Source: Bacteroidia bacterium (GTDB lineage: Bacteria > Bacteroidota > Bacteroidia > Chitinophagales > Chitinophagaceae). Taken from it: a stretch of 64,000 nucleotides of DNA. Location of the stretch: positions 1 through 64,000 of the forward strand of contig JAUHYD010000011.1 in assembly GCA_030426665.1 (NCBI GenBank), written 5' to 3'. The stretch's first letter is position 1. Each line of letters opens with the position of its first letter. Below are positions 62,432 to 64,000 of the stretch, in pieces. The notes beneath the pieces are model-generated. The model saw nothing but the letters and a program-made list of their open reading frames with translations, had not been told where the DNA came from and made no database searches. The position numbers and the translations under genes are program-made.

Positions 62432-62439
62432 CAAAACTA
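62432..62439 (-). promoter_or_regulatory. -7 element directly upstream of nadD
   Basis: TAGTTTTG on the minus strand, followed by CGCC and the ATG. The expected transcription start coincides with the start codon. Confidence 0.4.
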
Positions 62440-62541
62440 ATAAAAAGCGTGCATAGTGTCTAATCAGAATCTGCCATTACACAGCAGATAATCTACAATT
62501 AACTCACCCGAAAAACAGGCAGCCTACTGTGTACAAGAAGC

Positions 62542-63876
62542 CTATCTCCTACCCGGCATCATGCCCGGCATGCCCATTCCACCACCTTTCATTTTATTCA
62601 TCATACCCATCATCTGCTTCATCTGATCGAACTGCTTCATAAATGCGTTTACATCATTGATGCTCTTTCCGCAACCACTTGCTATTCGTTTGCGCCTGCT
62701 GCCATCAATCACTTCCGGATTGCGACGCTCATGTGGTGTCATGGAGCCAATTATAGCTTCAATACCCTTAAACGCATCGTCCGATATATCTATGTCCTTA
62801 ATAGCTTTACCTACGCCAGGTATCATAGCCAGCAAATCCTTGATGTTACCCATTTTCTTTATCTGCCCCAACTGTTCTTTAAAGTCATCAAAGTCAAACT
62901 TATTGGCGCGAATCTTTTTTTCTAATTTCTTGGCCTGTACTTCATCAAACTGCGCCTGAGCACGCTCTACCAGAGTGGTAATATCGCCCATGCCCAATAT
63001 ACGCTGCGCCATACGTTCGGGATAGAATACGTCCAGCGCATCCATCTTTTCGCCCATACTGGCAAACTTGATAGGCTTATCAACGGTGTACTTAATAGTT
63101 ATAGCAGCCCCGCCACGTGTATCACCATCCAGTTTCGTGAGAACAACACCTGTAAAGTTAAGTCTGTCGTTGAATGCCTTGGCTGTATTTACAGCATCTT
63201 GCCCTGTCATGGAGTCAACCACAAACAGAATCTCATTTGGATTGACAGCAGCCTTAATATTAGCTACCTCAGTCATCATAGCTTCATCAACTGCCAGACG
63301 ACCTGCAGTATCTATAATAACAACACCATTACCATTTTGCTTTGCAAATGCAATCGCATTCTGAGCAATAGAAACCGCATCTTTGTTATCCGGCTCCATG
63401 TGCACCGGCACTTTTATCTGCTCTCCCAACACGCGCAATTGTTCAATCGCCGCAGGACGATAAATATCGGCAGCTACCAACAATGGCTTGTGAGATTTTT
63501 TGCCATTCAGAAAGTTGGCCAACTTGCCCGAGAAGGTTGTCTTACCGGAACCTTGCAAGCCGGCTATCAATATTACGGTTGGCTTGCCGGACAGGTCTAA
63601 CTCCTCTTCCTTTCCACCCATTAACGCCGCCAGTTCGTCCTTCACAATTTTTACCATCAACTGCCCGGGACTTACCGATGTAAGCACTTTTTCACCAATT
63701 GCTTTTTCCTTTACTCTGTCAGTAAAGTCTTTTGCAATTTTGTAGTTAACATCCGCATCTACGAGCGCACGACGAATTTCCTTTACCGTCGTGGCAATAT
63801 TAATCTCATTAATACGACCTTCTCCTTTCAGTTGCTTAAACGCGGAATCGAGCCGCTCACTAAGGTTTTCAAACAT
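62542..63876 (-). CDS. ffh: Signal recognition particle protein Ffh (SRP54)
   Basis: 444 residues. The GTPase binds 4.5S RNA and signal sequences of nascent membrane proteins. N domain ~1-90, P-loop GLQGSGKTT (~106-114), DTAGRL, TKLDGDTRGG and the M domain from ~295 with the Met-rich end (FMKQFDQMKQMMGMMNKMKG, then a Gly/Met-rich tail) that binds signal peptides. The RNA-binding loop SRRKRIASGCG is present. Full length for the family. Confidence 0.98.
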   Translation of the reverse strand: MFENLSERLDSAFKQLKGEGRINEINIATTVKEIRRALVDADVNYKIAKDFTDRVKEKAIGEKVLTSVSPGQLMVKIVKDELAALMGGKEEELDLSGKPTVILIAGLQGSGKTTFSGKLANFLNGKKSHKPLLVAADIYRPAAIEQLRVLGEQIKVPVHMEPDNKDAVSIAQNAIAFAKQNGNGVVIIDTAGRLAVDEAMMTEVANIKAAVNPNEILFVVDSMTGQDAVNTAKAFNDRLNFTGVVLTKLDGDTRGGAAITIKYTVDKPIKFASMGEKMDALDVFYPERMAQRILGMGDITTLVERAQAQFDEVQAKKLEKKIRANKFDFDDFKEQLGQIKKMGNIKDLLAMIPGVGKAIKDIDISDDAFKGIEAIIGSMTPHERRNPEVIDGSRRKRIASGCGKSINDVNAFMKQFDQMKQMMGMMNKMKGGGMGMPGMMPGRR

Positions 63877-64000
63877 GGCAAAAAAATAATGAATTTGGAA
63901 CGCGAAGTTAAGCGATTTCAGGGAAGGAATAAAGTGCGGTTTTACTTAATTATTACTGGTTCCGCAAAACCAGGGACCGATGGATTAATGGATAACATAT
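63877..64000. other. Right-edge non-coding stretch
   Basis: 124 bp upstream of ffh, AT-rich, with no gene or RNA that I can support before the window ends. Confidence 0.4.

Overview
The window reads as a chromosomal segment of a Bacteroidota bacterium, most likely from the Chitinophagales/Chitinophagaceae side of the phylum. The grounds are: genes with essentially no Shine-Dalgarno sequence, repeated TAnnTTTG (Bacteroidota -7) promoter elements, type IX secretion (T9SS) cargo with type A and type B C-terminal signals, and phylum-typical families (DUF5686, DUF4476, TonB receptor with carboxypeptidase-like plug, GNAT-nitrilase fusion). There are no rRNA or tRNA genes, no CRISPR array and no intact mobile element. 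The base composition looks moderately AT-rich and even.

Layout. 1-2382 is the 5' part of a secreted repeat protein running off the left edge. 2952-8908 is central metabolism and phosphate uptake (methylmalonyl-CoA mutase catalytic chain, PEP carboxykinase, DUF47/PiT pair). 9192-18239 is a giant T9SS protein with 28 Ig-like repeats, each with a conserved pair of cysteines. 18401-31560 is housekeeping and envelope (MutS2 without Smr, a TrmH-type methyltransferase, TerC, Fmt, M1 lipoprotein peptidase, MltG, DUF5686, deoxynucleoside kinase). 31861-38236 holds a gliding-type T9SS protein, a DUF1508 miniprotein, a thioredoxin-like protein, an amino-acid permease and an SDR.

38275-44710 is an accessory envelope region on the minus strand. 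It has a decayed and an intact copy of a small lipoprotein, then a tight three-gene operon of unknown function (lipoprotein, coiled-coil/barrel protein, barrel protein). An eroded helix-turn-helix fragment separates it from a metal-type TonB locus (45216-48316). After htpG comes a tripartite secretion locus (50644-55715: ABC protein, HlyD adaptor, TolC channel, convergent TetR) in which every ATPase motif of the ABC protein is altered. The right end holds a GNAT-nitrilase fusion, a TMTC/PMT-like TPR membrane protein, a secreted VOC protein, a YtxH/holin-like operon, nadD and ffh.

The strongest candidates for something undescribed are the ABC-like exporter with a degenerate nucleotide-binding domain together with its palindromic TetR operator, and the three-gene outer-membrane operon at 39910-44710. 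Also notable are the disulfide-pair repeat adhesins and several promoters whose -7 element lies only 4-8 nt from the start codon, suggesting leaderless mRNAs. All family calls come from reading motifs by eye; no database search was run.
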